Shown in pieces: positions 52,394 to 61,871 of a stretch of 64,000 bases of DNA. The DNA is from Pelomonas sp. Root1444 (GTDB taxonomy: Bacteria > Pseudomonadota > Gammaproteobacteria > Burkholderiales > Burkholderiaceae_C). Position numbers and translations under genes: made by a program. Position 1 is the first letter of the stretch. Each line of letters starts with the position of its first letter. The DNA is taken from NCBI RefSeq assembly GCF_001426885.1, contig NZ_LMFP01000028.1, positions 991,216 to 1,055,215 on the forward strand, given 5' to 3'. The notes beneath the pieces are model-generated. The model was not told where the DNA came from and made no database searches. It saw nothing but the letters and a program-made list of their open reading frames with translations.

Positions 52394-53053
52394 TCAGTGC
52401 TTGCGCGAGACACCGGGCCGGGGGCGCCCGGCCTCTTCCCAGACGCCGCTGCGGAACCACGGGTCACCCTCCAGCGACGCACGCAGCATCGGCAGCGCGT
52501 CCTGGCCCCAGAACAGGCGGCCATCGAGCTCGATGGTCGGCACGCCGAAGACACCCAGCGCCAGCGCCGCCTCGGTTTCGCTGCGCAGCCGCTGCTTGAC
52601 GGCCTCGCTGGCCGGGTCCTGCGCAGGGGCCAGACGCTCGGTCAGCGCAGCCAGGCGCGCCGCATCGTTCGCGTCTGCCCCGGCGCCGCGCCAGACGTGA
52701 TGGAACAGTTGCTCGGCGACCCAGCGTCCCGGCGTGTCGCCCGGCTGCCCCTGCGGCGCCGCGCAGGCCCAGGCCAGGCGCAGCAGCGGCAGCGGGTTGA
52801 AGGGATGCTGGGCCGGCGGGTCGAGCACGATGCCTTGCGTGTGCGCCAGCCAGGCCACCTGGCGGAAGGTCCAGCGCCGCTTGCTTTCGATCTCGGCCGG
52901 GCCCTTCTGCCCCAGCGCCTGCAGCAGCGCCGCGAACAGGATGGGGCGGTAGACCACCTCCACGCTGTGCCCGGCGAGCGCCTCGGGCAGCGCCTCGAAG
53001 GCCAGGGCCGCATAGGGCGAGATGGGGTCGAAATAAAAGGTCAGCTGCTTCAT
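52394..53053 (-). CDS. DsbA-family 2-hydroxychromene-2-carboxylate isomerase-like protein
   Basis: A 219-residue thioredoxin-fold protein of the DsbA/kappa-GST type. SPYA replaces the CxxC motif (FYFDPISPYAALAF), as in 2-hydroxychromene-2-carboxylate isomerases, with FGVPTIELDGRLFWGQD as the cis-Pro region. A glutathione-linked isomerase or transferase role is likely, since no naphthalene genes are present. ATGA overlap with the DUF1289 gene. Confidence 0.88.
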   Translation of the reverse strand: MKQLTFYFDPISPYAALAFEALPEALAGHSVEVVYRPILFAALLQALGQKGPAEIESKRRWTFRQVAWLAHTQGIVLDPPAQHPFNPLPLLRLAWACAAPQGQPGDTPGRWVAEQLFHHVWRGAGADANDAARLAALTERLAPAQDPASEAVKQRLRSETEAALALGVFGVPTIELDGRLFWGQDALPMLRASLEGDPWFRSGVWEEAGRPRPGVSRKH

Positions 53054-53265
53054 GGGTCAAGGGTCGTGACGAATGCGGGGCCGAGCCAGAGGCCGCGGCG
53101 CTGCAGTTCGATGCGGCGCGGCGGCAACTGGTCGAGGATGTGGCGCTGCACCGCTTCGGGCGCGCCGCCCCAGCCGGCGATCTCGCCCAGCGTGCGCGCG
53201 CAGCCACGGCACCAGCCGCTGGCGTTGTCCATCTGGCAGACGTTAGTGCACGGAGACGCCACCAT
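53050..53265 (-). CDS. DUF1289 protein
   Basis: A 71-residue protein with the DUF1289 pattern SPCTNVCQMD...CRGCARTLGEIAGW; four cysteines may bind a metal. The function is unknown. The overlap with the preceding isomerase gene and the 5-bp gap to the YbaK-like gene suggest one transcript. Confidence 0.9.
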   Translation of the reverse strand: MVASPCTNVCQMDNASGWCRGCARTLGEIAGWGGAPEAVQRHILDQLPPRRIELQRRGLWLGPAFVTTLDP

Positions 53266-53270
53266 CGCCG

Positions 53271-53774
53271 TCAGCCCTGCACGACGTCGATCACCGGCGC
53301 GCCCGTGAGCGTCTCCAGTTCGCCAGGGGTCAGCTTGAACACGCCGTTGGGGTGCCCGGCGGCGGCCCAGATGATGTCGAAGCGGAACAGCTCGCGGTCG
53401 ATGAAGAGCTGCGGCGGCGGCGCACCGTCGGCCGGCGCGAAGCCGGCGGGCGACACGCCGCCGATGGAGAAGCCCGTGCGCGCCTTGACGAAGTCGGCAT
53501 CGGCGCGGCCCAGGGCGCCGGTATGGGGCTTGAGCTTGGCCTCGTCGACGCGCCTGTCGCCCGAGGTGATGACGAGCACGGCCGCGTCATCAGCCTTGCG
53601 CCGGAAGACGACGGACTTGGCGATCTGGCCCAGCGTCACGCCGAGCGCGTCGGCGGCCTCCTGGGCGGTGCGGGCCGCCACGTCCAGCCACAGCGGGCGG
53701 TGGGGGTGGGCGCGCGCCGCGAGCGCGGCGCTGACGCGCTGGAAACCTTCGGGTCGGGTGTCGAGTTCAGCCAT
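53271..53774 (-). CDS. YbaK/aminoacyl-tRNA editing domain protein
   Basis: A 167-residue protein of the YbaK/ProX fold. The block IAKSVVFRRKADDAAVLVITSGDRRVDEAKL carries the conserved lysine. The family deacylates mischarged tRNA such as Cys- or Ala-tRNAPro. It is first in a short operon with the DUF1289 and isomerase genes. Confidence 0.9.
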   Translation of the reverse strand: MAELDTRPEGFQRVSAALAARAHPHRPLWLDVAARTAQEAADALGVTLGQIAKSVVFRRKADDAAVLVITSGDRRVDEAKLKPHTGALGRADADFVKARTGFSIGGVSPAGFAPADGAPPPQLFIDRELFRFDIIWAAAGHPNGVFKLTPGELETLTGAPVIDVVQG

Positions 53775-53807
53775 GGCCGCGATTGTGTCGCGGCCTCAAG
53801 CCCCACG

Positions 53808-54212
53808 TCAGTCGTGGCCCTTGCCTTTGCCGTGCCCCTTGCCCTTGTCCTTATCCTTGCCATGTCCCTTGTCGTGGCCATGGCCATCGCCGCCCTGCCC
53901 GCTGTAGCGCTCCTGGTACCAGTCCTCGCGCACGAAGTAGACCGGCACGCCGCAGGCGTTGTACTTCGCGCAATGCTTGGCCCAGTTCTTCTGGTGGCCG
54001 GGCGGGATGCGCATGTAGACGGGCTCGACATGCACGGGCCGACGCTGCACCCAGACCGGCTGCGCCACCACGACGGGCGGCGGCGCGACGTTGCCGATGT
54101 CGATGCGGCCATAGAAACCGGGCTGGCCGACCTGGACGGACACGCCCACGTCGGTGGCCTGAGCGGCGCCGGCGAGCAGCAGCGCCGTCGCGGCAAGGAT
54201 GATCTTCTTCAT
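53808..54212 (-). CDS. exported protein with Lys/Gly/His-rich tail
   Basis: A 134-residue exported protein: a signal peptide ending GAAQA-T, a middle part with AQPVWVQRRPVHVEPVYMRIPPGHQ and KHCAKYNACGVPVYFVREDWY, then a C-terminal ~25 residues almost entirely Gly, His, Lys and Asp. The middle resembles secreted Burkholderiales proteins of unknown role. The tail may bind metal or acidic surfaces. The start at 54212 has AGGAGACC upstream. Confidence 0.75.
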   Translation of the reverse strand: MKKIILAATALLLAGAAQATDVGVSVQVGQPGFYGRIDIGNVAPPPVVVAQPVWVQRRPVHVEPVYMRIPPGHQKNWAKHCAKYNACGVPVYFVREDWYQERYSGQGGDGHGHDKGHGKDKDKGKGHGKGKGHD

Positions 54213-54288
54213 GTGGTCTCCTTCATGGGATTCAGGCACGGTGCCCGCGGGACCCTGCCGATCATAGGAGTACGCCAGGCGCGAGGCA

Positions 54289-55506
54289 TCAGCGCGGCGG
54301 CTCGGCGGCCAGCGGCGTGAACAGCGGGCTGGCCACGCGGACGGGAACCACGTCCAGGCGCGCGCCCAGCACCGTGTAGCCCTCACCGGCCACGCCCCCG
54401 CTGCGCCAACCGCAGAGCCCAGGGCCGCGGTGCAGGCGGAACTCGAAACCGATGTCCGGCGCGAGCTCGCCGGGGCGGGGGTTGGCCCGGAAGGCGAGGC
54501 CGCGCACCTCGGGGGCGGGGCCATCCAGCAGCTGCGTCATGGCGCAGAGGATGCAGCCGTCGCCGAGGATGTCGAGGAAATAGCGATCGGACTGCTGGCC
54601 GGGCTGGAAGCCCGGTGCGGCCGGATCCAGCCGCGGCTCGCGCAGCTTGTGCGGCGCTGGCGTGGTCTCGCCGCTGGCGAGGTCATGGCGGTCGCCAGGC
54701 TCCAGGTACGACAGCCGCGCGCCGCGCAGGTTGAAGGCCGGGAGCGCCGCATCGTGCGTCGCTTCGCCGAGGTCGACCAGCACGGCACCGCTGCCGCCGA
54801 TGACCTCCAGCTGCGCACCCTGGATGACGACGGCGGCGTTCTCGTCCACGCCCAGGCCCAGCCGATAGCCGAGCGCCTGCATGGCCGGCAGCATCCGGCC
54901 GATGCGGCCGCGCTTGAGGAAATGCTGGTCCACCAGCAGCGCGGCGTCGACGAAACCGAAGCCGCGGTCGTACTCTTGGCCGGCGCGCCACAGGCCCTTC
55001 AGCACGGCCAGGTTGTCCATCGCGTCGCGGAACATCACCCGGCTCATGACGGCCGCACCCGCGCTTGTGCCGGCAATGACGCCACCGGCCGCGAAGACGG
55101 CACGGATCGCGTCCAGCATCGCCGTCGGCCGGCCGTCGGGCTGCAGCGTGTCGACGAGGTACTCCTGGGCGCCGCCGGAGAAGAACACCGCCTTGCATGC
55201 GGCGACGCGGGCGATCACGGCGGGGTCGTGCAGCGTCGCCTGCAGGTCGACGCCGGCAAGGTGCGGCGCGATCGGCACGATCTCGGCGCGCGCGCCGCAG
55301 CGGTTCAACGCGGCGACGATCTGGGCGCCGGCGCGCTCGGGATCGTAGGCCGCCGTCGGGAAGACGGCGATGGGCGCCTGCGCGCCACCGGCTTCGTCGA
55401 CGATGCGCTGCCAGACAGCGTCGCTGCCGGGTTTCAGCGCACCGCCGATGACGATGACAGTGCCGGCGTGGGAAGGCGTTTGCAAGATGGTGCGCAGGCC
55501 CGGCAC
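54289..55506 (-). CDS. cyanophycinase, cytosolic type
   Basis: A 405-residue S51-type peptidase. It has the strand FFSGGAQEYLVDTLQPDG and the nucleophile elbow GTSAGAAVMSRVMFRD with Ser148, followed by DQHFLKRGRIGRM and GLGVDENAAVV. Cyanophycinases cut the Asp-Arg polymer cyanophycin into beta-Asp-Arg dipeptides. The start is GTG and no signal peptide is seen. It lies 116 bp after the exported paralogue. A cyanophycin synthetase gene is not in the window. Confidence 0.9.
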   Translation of the reverse strand: MPGLRTILQTPSHAGTVIVIGGALKPGSDAVWQRIVDEAGGAQAPIAVFPTAAYDPERAGAQIVAALNRCGARAEIVPIAPHLAGVDLQATLHDPAVIARVAACKAVFFSGGAQEYLVDTLQPDGRPTAMLDAIRAVFAAGGVIAGTSAGAAVMSRVMFRDAMDNLAVLKGLWRAGQEYDRGFGFVDAALLVDQHFLKRGRIGRMLPAMQALGYRLGLGVDENAAVVIQGAQLEVIGGSGAVLVDLGEATHDAALPAFNLRGARLSYLEPGDRHDLASGETTPAPHKLREPRLDPAAPGFQPGQQSDRYFLDILGDGCILCAMTQLLDGPAPEVRGLAFRANPRPGELAPDIGFEFRLHRGPGLCGWRSGGVAGEGYTVLGARLDVVPVRVASPLFTPLAAEPPR

Positions 55507-55622
55507 GGCCGCCGGGCGTCAGGAGTCACAGGCTTGTCATCTTGGCAGGGCTGGCCCGGGTTCGACAACCGGGCGGCCTCGCGGAAAAGCAACGCTCGCG
55601 ACAAACGAAGCCAGCGCGGCGT

Positions 55623-57062
55623 TCACCGCGGCGAGGAAGCGGGCGGCGGGGTGGGCGACGGGGCGGTGGCGGCAGCCGGTCGCGGCGGCGACCAGCCGCC
55701 GTACAGCGGCATCGGCAGGCGCACCGGCGTGATGTCCAGCAAGAGGTTGGTGACGGTGAACTGCTCGCCACCGAATTCCTCGGTGCTCCAGCCCATCGAG
55801 TCCGAGCCCTTGTACAGGCGGAATAGGAAGCCCAGCTCGGCCAGCGGGTCGTTGGTGCGCGGCAGCACGTCGAACGCCAGGCCCTTGACCTCCTTTTGCA
55901 CGCTGTCGATGAGGCGGCTCATCGCGCCCGAGACGGTCGAGTCGCCGAGCATGTCGAGGTGGAAGACGTCGTCGGTGTAGTAGGGCTTGAAGTTGGGCGA
56001 CTCGGCGTCGTGCACCTCGCCGCGCAGCTTCGGCGCCGAAGGCGTCGTCGAGCGCGCACGCATGTGATAGCGGTCACCATGCTCCAGGTAGGACAGGCGC
56101 GCGCCCTGCACGTTGAAGGCGCCGAGCGTGCTGTCGCTGCGCGCCTCGGTCAGGTCGACGATCATGGCCCCGCGGTCGCCGATGACCTCGATCTCGTCGC
56201 CGCGGATGATGGCCGCGGTGTTCTCGTCCACGCCCAGGCCCAGCTTGTAGCCCTTGGCCATCATCAGCGGGATCATGCGGCCGAAGCGGCCGCGCTTCAG
56301 GAAGTGCTGGTCCACGAACAGGTGCGGGCCGACGAAACCCAGGCCCCGGTCGACCTGCTTGCCGTCGGCGAAGCGCCCCTTCAGGACATTGATGACGCTG
56401 GGTGCGTCACGGAACATCACGGTGCTCATGATGGCCGCGCCGGCCGACGTGCCGGCGACGACACCGCCCTTGCGGTAGACATCCCAGATCGCCTCCAGCA
56501 TGGGCGTGCTCTGGCCGCCGGGCTGCAGCACGTCGACGATGCGTTCCTGCGTGCCACCGGTGAAGAAGATGCCCTTGGCGGCCTTCACCTTGGCGATCAG
56601 CGACGGGTCGCGCACGACCTTGTTCAGGTCCACCCACAGGAACTTGGGAGCCACGGGCAGGGCTTCGGCGACGGCGCCGCGGCGCTGCAGCAGGTCAACG
56701 ACCTGTTTGGCGCTGGCTTCGGGGTCCTCGCTGGCGGTGCCGAAAACAACGAAGCGTGCACCCTTGCCGCCGGCCAGCTGCACGATGCGCTGCCAGACCT
56801 CGTCGTTGTCCGCCTTCAGCGCGCCGCCGATGGGCACGGCATAGCCGCGGATGGCGGGTTCGGGGTCCACCGGCGGCAGCAATGGCGACTCGCCCTGCGC
56901 CGGCTTGGCAGGCGCCGCAGCCGGTGCCGCCGGGCGCGGTGTCGTGGCGGGCTTGGCCGCCTTGGCCTGCGGCGTGCTCGCGGCAACCGCCGTCGGGGGA
57001 GCCGCCTGCGCGCCCATGGCCCATGCCATCGCCGCCACACCGGCCCAGATCCATGCCCTCAT
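55623..57062 (-). CDS. cyanophycinase, exported type
   Basis: A 479-residue paralogue of the preceding protein with a signal peptide (AMAWAMGAQA-A) and a Pro/Ala-rich linker (~60 residues). The catalytic domain has Ser206 in GTSAGAAIMS and the same DQHFLKRGRFGRM and LGLGVDEN blocks. Export implies digestion of cyanophycin from lysed cells outside the cytoplasm. Strong ribosome site AAGGAGG. It is divergent from a TonB receptor with a 175-bp gap. Confidence 0.92.
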   Translation of the reverse strand: MRAWIWAGVAAMAWAMGAQAAPPTAVAASTPQAKAAKPATTPRPAAPAAAPAKPAQGESPLLPPVDPEPAIRGYAVPIGGALKADNDEVWQRIVQLAGGKGARFVVFGTASEDPEASAKQVVDLLQRRGAVAEALPVAPKFLWVDLNKVVRDPSLIAKVKAAKGIFFTGGTQERIVDVLQPGGQSTPMLEAIWDVYRKGGVVAGTSAGAAIMSTVMFRDAPSVINVLKGRFADGKQVDRGLGFVGPHLFVDQHFLKRGRFGRMIPLMMAKGYKLGLGVDENTAAIIRGDEIEVIGDRGAMIVDLTEARSDSTLGAFNVQGARLSYLEHGDRYHMRARSTTPSAPKLRGEVHDAESPNFKPYYTDDVFHLDMLGDSTVSGAMSRLIDSVQKEVKGLAFDVLPRTNDPLAELGFLFRLYKGSDSMGWSTEEFGGEQFTVTNLLLDITPVRLPMPLYGGWSPPRPAAATAPSPTPPPASSPR

Positions 57063-57237
57063 GCGTACACCCCTCCTTGGTCAGACTGCGCGCATGATGA
57101 CAGAGCGCCGAAGACGGATTCGCCCCTAGTTCTAACGACATGCAGCGTGGCGTGCGCGAGACGATCCCGCCGTCGTGGGACAGGCAGCCAGTGCCGCCGT
57201 GCCTAGACTGCGCCGAACCACTCCGGGAGATCCGTTG

Positions 57238-59928
57238 ATGAAAGCCCTCCGTCCTTCCCGCATCGCCGCCGCTGCGGCCATGCTCGCACTGGCGCATGCC
57301 GCCCAGGCCCAGTCGACGCTGGAGCGCGTCGAGGTCACCGGCACGGCGATCAAGCGCATCGAGGGCGAGACGGCGCTGCCCGTCCAGGTCATCACGCGCG
57401 GGGAGATCGACAAGGCGGGTGTGACGACAGCGGCCGAGCTGATCGCCCGTCTCAGCGCCAGCGCCAACAACCTGACCGACGGCGGCAGCGTCGCCTACGG
57501 TGGCTTTCGTGACCAGATGGGCTTCAACGGCGCCAACCTGCGCGGCCTGGGCGTGTCGTCCACGCTGGTGCTGCTGAACGGCCGGCGCATGGCCAACTTC
57601 GCGTCGCCCGGCGACGCGGCCGGCGTGGACCTGAACAGCATCCCGGCCGCCGCCATCCAGCGCGTCGAAATCCTGCTGGACGGCGCCTCGTCGCTTTACG
57701 GGTCCGACGCCATCGGCGGCGTCATCAACTTCATCACGCGCAAGGATTTCTCCGGCGTCGAGATCAATGCGCTGGCCGGCAACACCACCGAGGGCGGCGG
57801 CAACAAGCGCTCGGCCACGCTGGCGGGTGGATTCGGCGAGTACGCCCGCGACGGCTTCAACGTCATGGCTGTGCTGGACGTGCAGAAGACGACCAGCCTG
57901 AACGCGTCGCGCCGAAAGTTCATCAAGGAACTGGACATTCCTGGCCGGCTGCCGGACCTGCTGTCCAGCGCCAGCTTCCCAGGCAATATCCGGCTGTCGA
58001 ACTATCAACGCGACACGCTGATCGAAGAAGGCTACAAGTCCAACGGCAAGACCGTGATCGACTCGAAGACCGTCAATCCGGCCGCCGCGAACGGCTGCAA
58101 CCCGCCGGCCAACCTCTACCTGCCCGATGGCATCGGCGGCGCGGACGGCTGCACGTTTGACTACATGCGCGACATCGAGCTGTATCCGAAGTCGAACAAG
58201 AGCAGCGCCGTCGCCCGGGGTGTGTTCAATCTGGGCGGTGGCCATCAAGCCTTCGCCGAGGTGTCGCTGGCGCGGGCCAGAACGCTCTACACCGGCACGC
58301 CCAACCGCGTCGATGCGGACATGGATGTGTCTCGCGTGCCGGCCTTTGCCGGCAGCGCGCTGAACAGCCTCGACGCGGACGATGAGGAACGCATCATCAC
58401 CGTGCGTACCCGACTGGCCGAGGCCGGCCTGCGGACCAGCGAGTTGGTGTCCAGCACCAAACGCTTCCTGCTGGGCACCAACGGCCTGCTGGGCGGTTGG
58501 GACTATGAATGGGCGTTGAACCACAGCACCAGCACAGTTTCGGACCGCGACCACCGTGGCTATCTGAACGAGCAGATGATCCTGGACGGCTTTGCCGACG
58601 GCACGCTCAATGCCTTCGGCCCCTCCAACGCCGCTGGCCTTGCGCTGTATGAAAAAGCGCAGATCCGCGGCGAAGTGCGCCGCGCCACCGGCACGATGGA
58701 TGCGCTGGACTTCAAGGCCACCAAGGCGCTCGCACAGCTCGCCGGCGGCGATCTGGCTGTCGCCTTCGGCGGCGAGCTGCGACGCGAGAAGCAGAACTAC
58801 CACCAGTCCGATGCGCTGAAGCAGGACCTCATCCTGGGCGAATCCTCACAAGGCCCGGACTCTGACTTCGGCAAGTCGCGCAAGGTCAGTGCAGCCTTCG
58901 GCGAGATCAGTGCGCCGGTCACCAAGCAGCTCGAACTGCAGGCGGCGCTGCGCTATGAGCACTATCAGGTCAGCGGGGGCGCGGCCAGCCCGAAGGTCGG
59001 CCTGAAGTACGTGCCGATGCCCGAACTGCTGCTGCGCGCGTCGGTGGGCAAGGGCTTCCGGGCGCCCAGCCTGTCCGATCTGTACCGCCCGCTCACCCAG
59101 GGCTCCTCGGCCACGCTGGTCGACCCGGTCTGCCTGGCGGCCGATCCGGAGAACACACCCACCGACTGCTCGGACATCTGGACCACGCTGAACTACAGCA
59201 ATGCCAAGCTCAAGCCCGAGAAGTCGCGCCAGTTCTCGCTGGGCGCCGTCTTCGAGCCGCGGCGCGGCGTCAGCCTGAACGTCGACTACTGGAACATCGA
59301 GAAGACCAACCTGATCAGCACGCTGGGCGTGGACGTGATCCTGGGCAACCTGGCCAAGTACGGCGGCCTCGTGCACCGTGACGAAGACAACGTCATCGAG
59401 GCCATCGACCTCGTCAAAGAGAACCGGGGCAAGCAGCGCATCTCCGGCGTGGACCTCGGCGTGTCGCTGACCAACCTGAAGACCGGCTTCGGCCAGTTCG
59501 GCCTGCGCCTGAACGGCACGCTGACGCTGAAGTCCAAGCAGCAGACCGGCGACGGCGACCCCTTCGTCAGCAACCTCGGCGTCTTCATCAATGACGGCGT
59601 CGTGCAGCGCTGGCGCCACTCGCTCAGCCTCGACTGGGAGCACGGCCCCTTCTCGGCAACCGTGTCCAACAGCTATCTGCAGGGCTACGACGACCAGCAC
59701 ATCATCGGCAAGCCGGACATCAAGGTGGGCGCCTATTCGCTGTGGAACCTGTCCGGCGGCTGGGACGTGACCAAGTCGCTGACGCTGCGTGCCGGCGTGC
59801 AGAACCTGTTCGACAAGTCGCCGCCGTTCTCGCAGCAAGCCTACTTCTTCCTGTCCGGCTACGACCCGAGCTACACCGATCCGCGCGGCCGCTACGTCTA
59901 CGTCAGCGCGAAGTACGCGTTCAAGTAA
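57238..59928 (+). CDS. TonB-dependent receptor beside the cyanophycinase genes
   Basis: An 896-residue receptor. The signal sequence ends AAQAQ. A TonB box ERVEVTGT precedes a plug with NLRGLGVSSTLVLLNGRRMANF and IQRVEILLDGASSLYGSDAIGGVINFIT. The barrel ends VYVSAKYAFK. The subfamily (iron, oligopeptide or oligosaccharide) is not evident. Divergence from an exported cyanophycinase suggests it imports the resulting dipeptides, by inference. The start is at ATG 57238 with GGGAGA upstream. Overlaps the convergent thioesterase gene by 8 bp. Confidence 0.9.
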   Translation: MKALRPSRIAAAAAMLALAHAAQAQSTLERVEVTGTAIKRIEGETALPVQVITRGEIDKAGVTTAAELIARLSASANNLTDGGSVAYGGFRDQMGFNGANLRGLGVSSTLVLLNGRRMANFASPGDAAGVDLNSIPAAAIQRVEILLDGASSLYGSDAIGGVINFITRKDFSGVEINALAGNTTEGGGNKRSATLAGGFGEYARDGFNVMAVLDVQKTTSLNASRRKFIKELDIPGRLPDLLSSASFPGNIRLSNYQRDTLIEEGYKSNGKTVIDSKTVNPAAANGCNPPANLYLPDGIGGADGCTFDYMRDIELYPKSNKSSAVARGVFNLGGGHQAFAEVSLARARTLYTGTPNRVDADMDVSRVPAFAGSALNSLDADDEERIITVRTRLAEAGLRTSELVSSTKRFLLGTNGLLGGWDYEWALNHSTSTVSDRDHRGYLNEQMILDGFADGTLNAFGPSNAAGLALYEKAQIRGEVRRATGTMDALDFKATKALAQLAGGDLAVAFGGELRREKQNYHQSDALKQDLILGESSQGPDSDFGKSRKVSAAFGEISAPVTKQLELQAALRYEHYQVSGGAASPKVGLKYVPMPELLLRASVGKGFRAPSLSDLYRPLTQGSSATLVDPVCLAADPENTPTDCSDIWTTLNYSNAKLKPEKSRQFSLGAVFEPRRGVSLNVDYWNIEKTNLISTLGVDVILGNLAKYGGLVHRDEDNVIEAIDLVKENRGKQRISGVDLGVSLTNLKTGFGQFGLRLNGTLTLKSKQQTGDGDPFVSNLGVFINDGVVQRWRHSLSLDWEHGPFSATVSNSYLQGYDDQHIIGKPDIKVGAYSLWNLSGGWDVTKSLTLRAGVQNLFDKSPPFSQQAYFFLSGYDPSYTDPRGRYVYVSAKYAFK

Positions 59929-60340
59929 CCAGCGCCCTCACCCAGTCCGGCAAGGCGATGGCCTTGTCGGTCTCGGCATCGAACCACAGCGTCGTCGCGC
60001 CGCCCTCGGCGTAGATGACGCCGGGTTGGTCCACCCGCTCCAGCGTGATCCAGGTCTCGAAGCTGGTGCGGCCCGGGTCGCTGACGTAGTGCCTGGCCAG
60101 CACCTCGCCCGGCGCCTTCAGCTGGCGGTAGAAGTTGCAGAAGGCGTTGACGATGACCGGCCCCTGCCCGCCCGGGTTGGGCCCGGCACCGATGCTCGTC
60201 AGCCAGTCGACACGGGCGATCTCCAGGTAGCGGAAGTACAGCGTGTTGTTGATGTGCCCCATCGCGTCCATGTCGCCCCAGCGCATCGGGATGCGGCACT
60301 CGTAGGTGAGCTTCTTCCCGGCCGGGACGGCATACCTCAT
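59921..60340 (-). CDS. acyl-CoA thioesterase (4HBT, hotdog fold)
   Basis: A 139-residue hotdog-fold protein of the YbgC/FadM type: RWGDMDAMGHINNTLYFRYLEIARVDWL carries the active-site Asp and His. It would hydrolyse acyl-CoA. It is third in an operon SDR-DUF480-thioesterase, each pair overlapping by 1 or 4 bp, which fits fatty-acid-related metabolism. Confidence 0.9.
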   Translation of the reverse strand: MRYAVPAGKKLTYECRIPMRWGDMDAMGHINNTLYFRYLEIARVDWLTSIGAGPNPGGQGPVIVNAFCNFYRQLKAPGEVLARHYVSDPGRTSFETWITLERVDQPGVIYAEGGATTLWFDAETDKAIALPDWVRALVT

Positions 60341-60960
60341 GGCGCGATGCCCAGCTCGGCCGCGATGCGGTTGACGAGGCTGCGCAGCGCGGCGACCTCC
60401 GCGCGCAGCAAGGCCACTTCCTCGTCGCGCGGCGCGGCCACCGCGGCTGCCTGCTCGACGGACGCGACCGGCCCGCACAGCAGGTGCGCCCAGCGCGCCT
60501 CGCGGGCACCGGGGGCCTTGGGCAGCTTGATGGCCATCGCCGGCTCGCGCGCCGCGAGTTCTTCGAGGAAGCCTTCAACCGACGAGACATCGGCGAAGCG
60601 GTGCAGGCGCTCGGTGTTCTGGCGCAGCTCAGCGGCCGTCTGCGGGCCGCGCAGCATCAGCTGCGTCAGCAGCGCCATGGCCGCACCAGGGACGCCCATG
60701 CCGCGCGCAAAGTTGTGCTCGTAGCGCACCACGCGGCTGCCGCTGACCGTGTTGACGAGGTGCAGCGCCTTCAGCTCCTCCACGGTGGCCAGCACCTCGG
60801 CTTCGCTGACGTCCATGACCGGGTCGCGCGCCGTCTTCTGGTTGCATCCCGACGTCAATGCGTTGGCCGACAGCGGGTAGCTGTCCGGCACGGTGCTTTC
60901 CTTCTCGACGAGGACGGCCAGGACGCGGGCTTCCAGCGGGGTCAGGTCTCGACGGCTCAT
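60337..60960 (-). CDS. DUF480 (YceH) family protein
   Basis: A 207-residue protein with two winged-helix-like domains: LTPLEARVLAVLVEKESTVPDSYPLSANALTSGCNQKTARDPVMD, then MLRGPQTAAELRQNTERLHRF. The family is conserved (YceH) and of unknown function. A coiled coil ends the protein (about residues 175-205). Coupled to both neighbours. Confidence 0.93.
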   Translation of the reverse strand: MSRRDLTPLEARVLAVLVEKESTVPDSYPLSANALTSGCNQKTARDPVMDVSEAEVLATVEELKALHLVNTVSGSRVVRYEHNFARGMGVPGAAMALLTQLMLRGPQTAAELRQNTERLHRFADVSSVEGFLEELAAREPAMAIKLPKAPGAREARWAHLLCGPVASVEQAAAVAAPRDEEVALLRAEVAALRSLVNRIAAELGIAP

Positions 60961-61742
60961 CAAACACCAAATCCGTCGTCGGCCTGGATCACCGCGCCAT
61001 TGATGAAGTGGCTCTCGTTGGCGCACAGCATCAGCAGCGCCGTGTCGAGGTCCTGCGGCTGGCCCACGCGCTTCCTGGGCAGCATGTCGATGAGTTTCTG
61101 GCCCTGCTCGGTGCCCCAGTGGTGGTGGTTGATCTCGGTGTCGATGTAGCCGGGGCAGATCGCGTTGACGTTGATGCCGTAGCGCCCCCATTCCAGCGCC
61201 ATCGCGCGCGTCATGTGGATGACGGCGGCCTTGCTCATCGCATAGACGCCGATCTGGCCCAGCACGCGCAGGCCGGCCATGGAGGCGACGTTGACGATGC
61301 GCCCGCCGATGAAAGTGCCGGGCGCCGAGCCGCGCGCGCGGGCCAGCATGCGCTTGCCCACCTCCTGCGCGACGAAGAAGGCGCCACGCGTGTTGGTGTC
61401 CATCACGTAGTCGTAGTCGTTCTCGGTGACGTCGGTGAGGCGCTGCGTGGTCGACACGCCGGAGTTGTTGATGAGGATGTCCAGCGTGCCGACCTCGGTC
61501 TCGGCATGGGCCACGGCGGCCTTGATGCTGGCCACGTCGGTCACGTCCAGCTGCACCACATGGGCATCGCCGCCACTGCCTTCGATCTCGGCGCGCAAGT
61601 CCTTCAGGCGTTCGATGCGCCGGCCGGCCAGCACCACGCAGGCACCCGCCTTGCTTAGTGTGCGGGCGAACTGCGCGCCCAGGCCGCTGGACGCGCCGGT
61701 GATGAGGGCCACACGGCCTTCAAGGTTGATGGAGTAACTCAT
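60960..61742 (-). CDS. short-chain dehydrogenase/reductase
   Basis: A 260-residue classical SDR with TGASSGLG, NNSG, and the active site Ser with YAMSK. Likely a 3-hydroxyacyl-type or related ketoreductase. First gene of the three-gene operon with DUF480 and thioesterase genes. Divergent from the ETF-ubiquinone oxidoreductase gene across 129 bp. Confidence 0.92.
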   Translation of the reverse strand: MSYSINLEGRVALITGASSGLGAQFARTLSKAGACVVLAGRRIERLKDLRAEIEGSGGDAHVVQLDVTDVASIKAAVAHAETEVGTLDILINNSGVSTTQRLTDVTENDYDYVMDTNTRGAFFVAQEVGKRMLARARGSAPGTFIGGRIVNVASMAGLRVLGQIGVYAMSKAAVIHMTRAMALEWGRYGINVNAICPGYIDTEINHHHWGTEQGQKLIDMLPRKRVGQPQDLDTALLMLCANESHFINGAVIQADDGFGV

Positions 61743-61871
61743 GAGACTGCCTTGTGAGTGGGTTGCACCGATCCTACCGGGCTAGGCTGGCCGCCCTAAA
61801 AAAGCACGGTCGTTCGATTTGCCATCCACCCTCTCTAGAATCGCGCGCAATTCAAGTTACCGGAGACCTGC

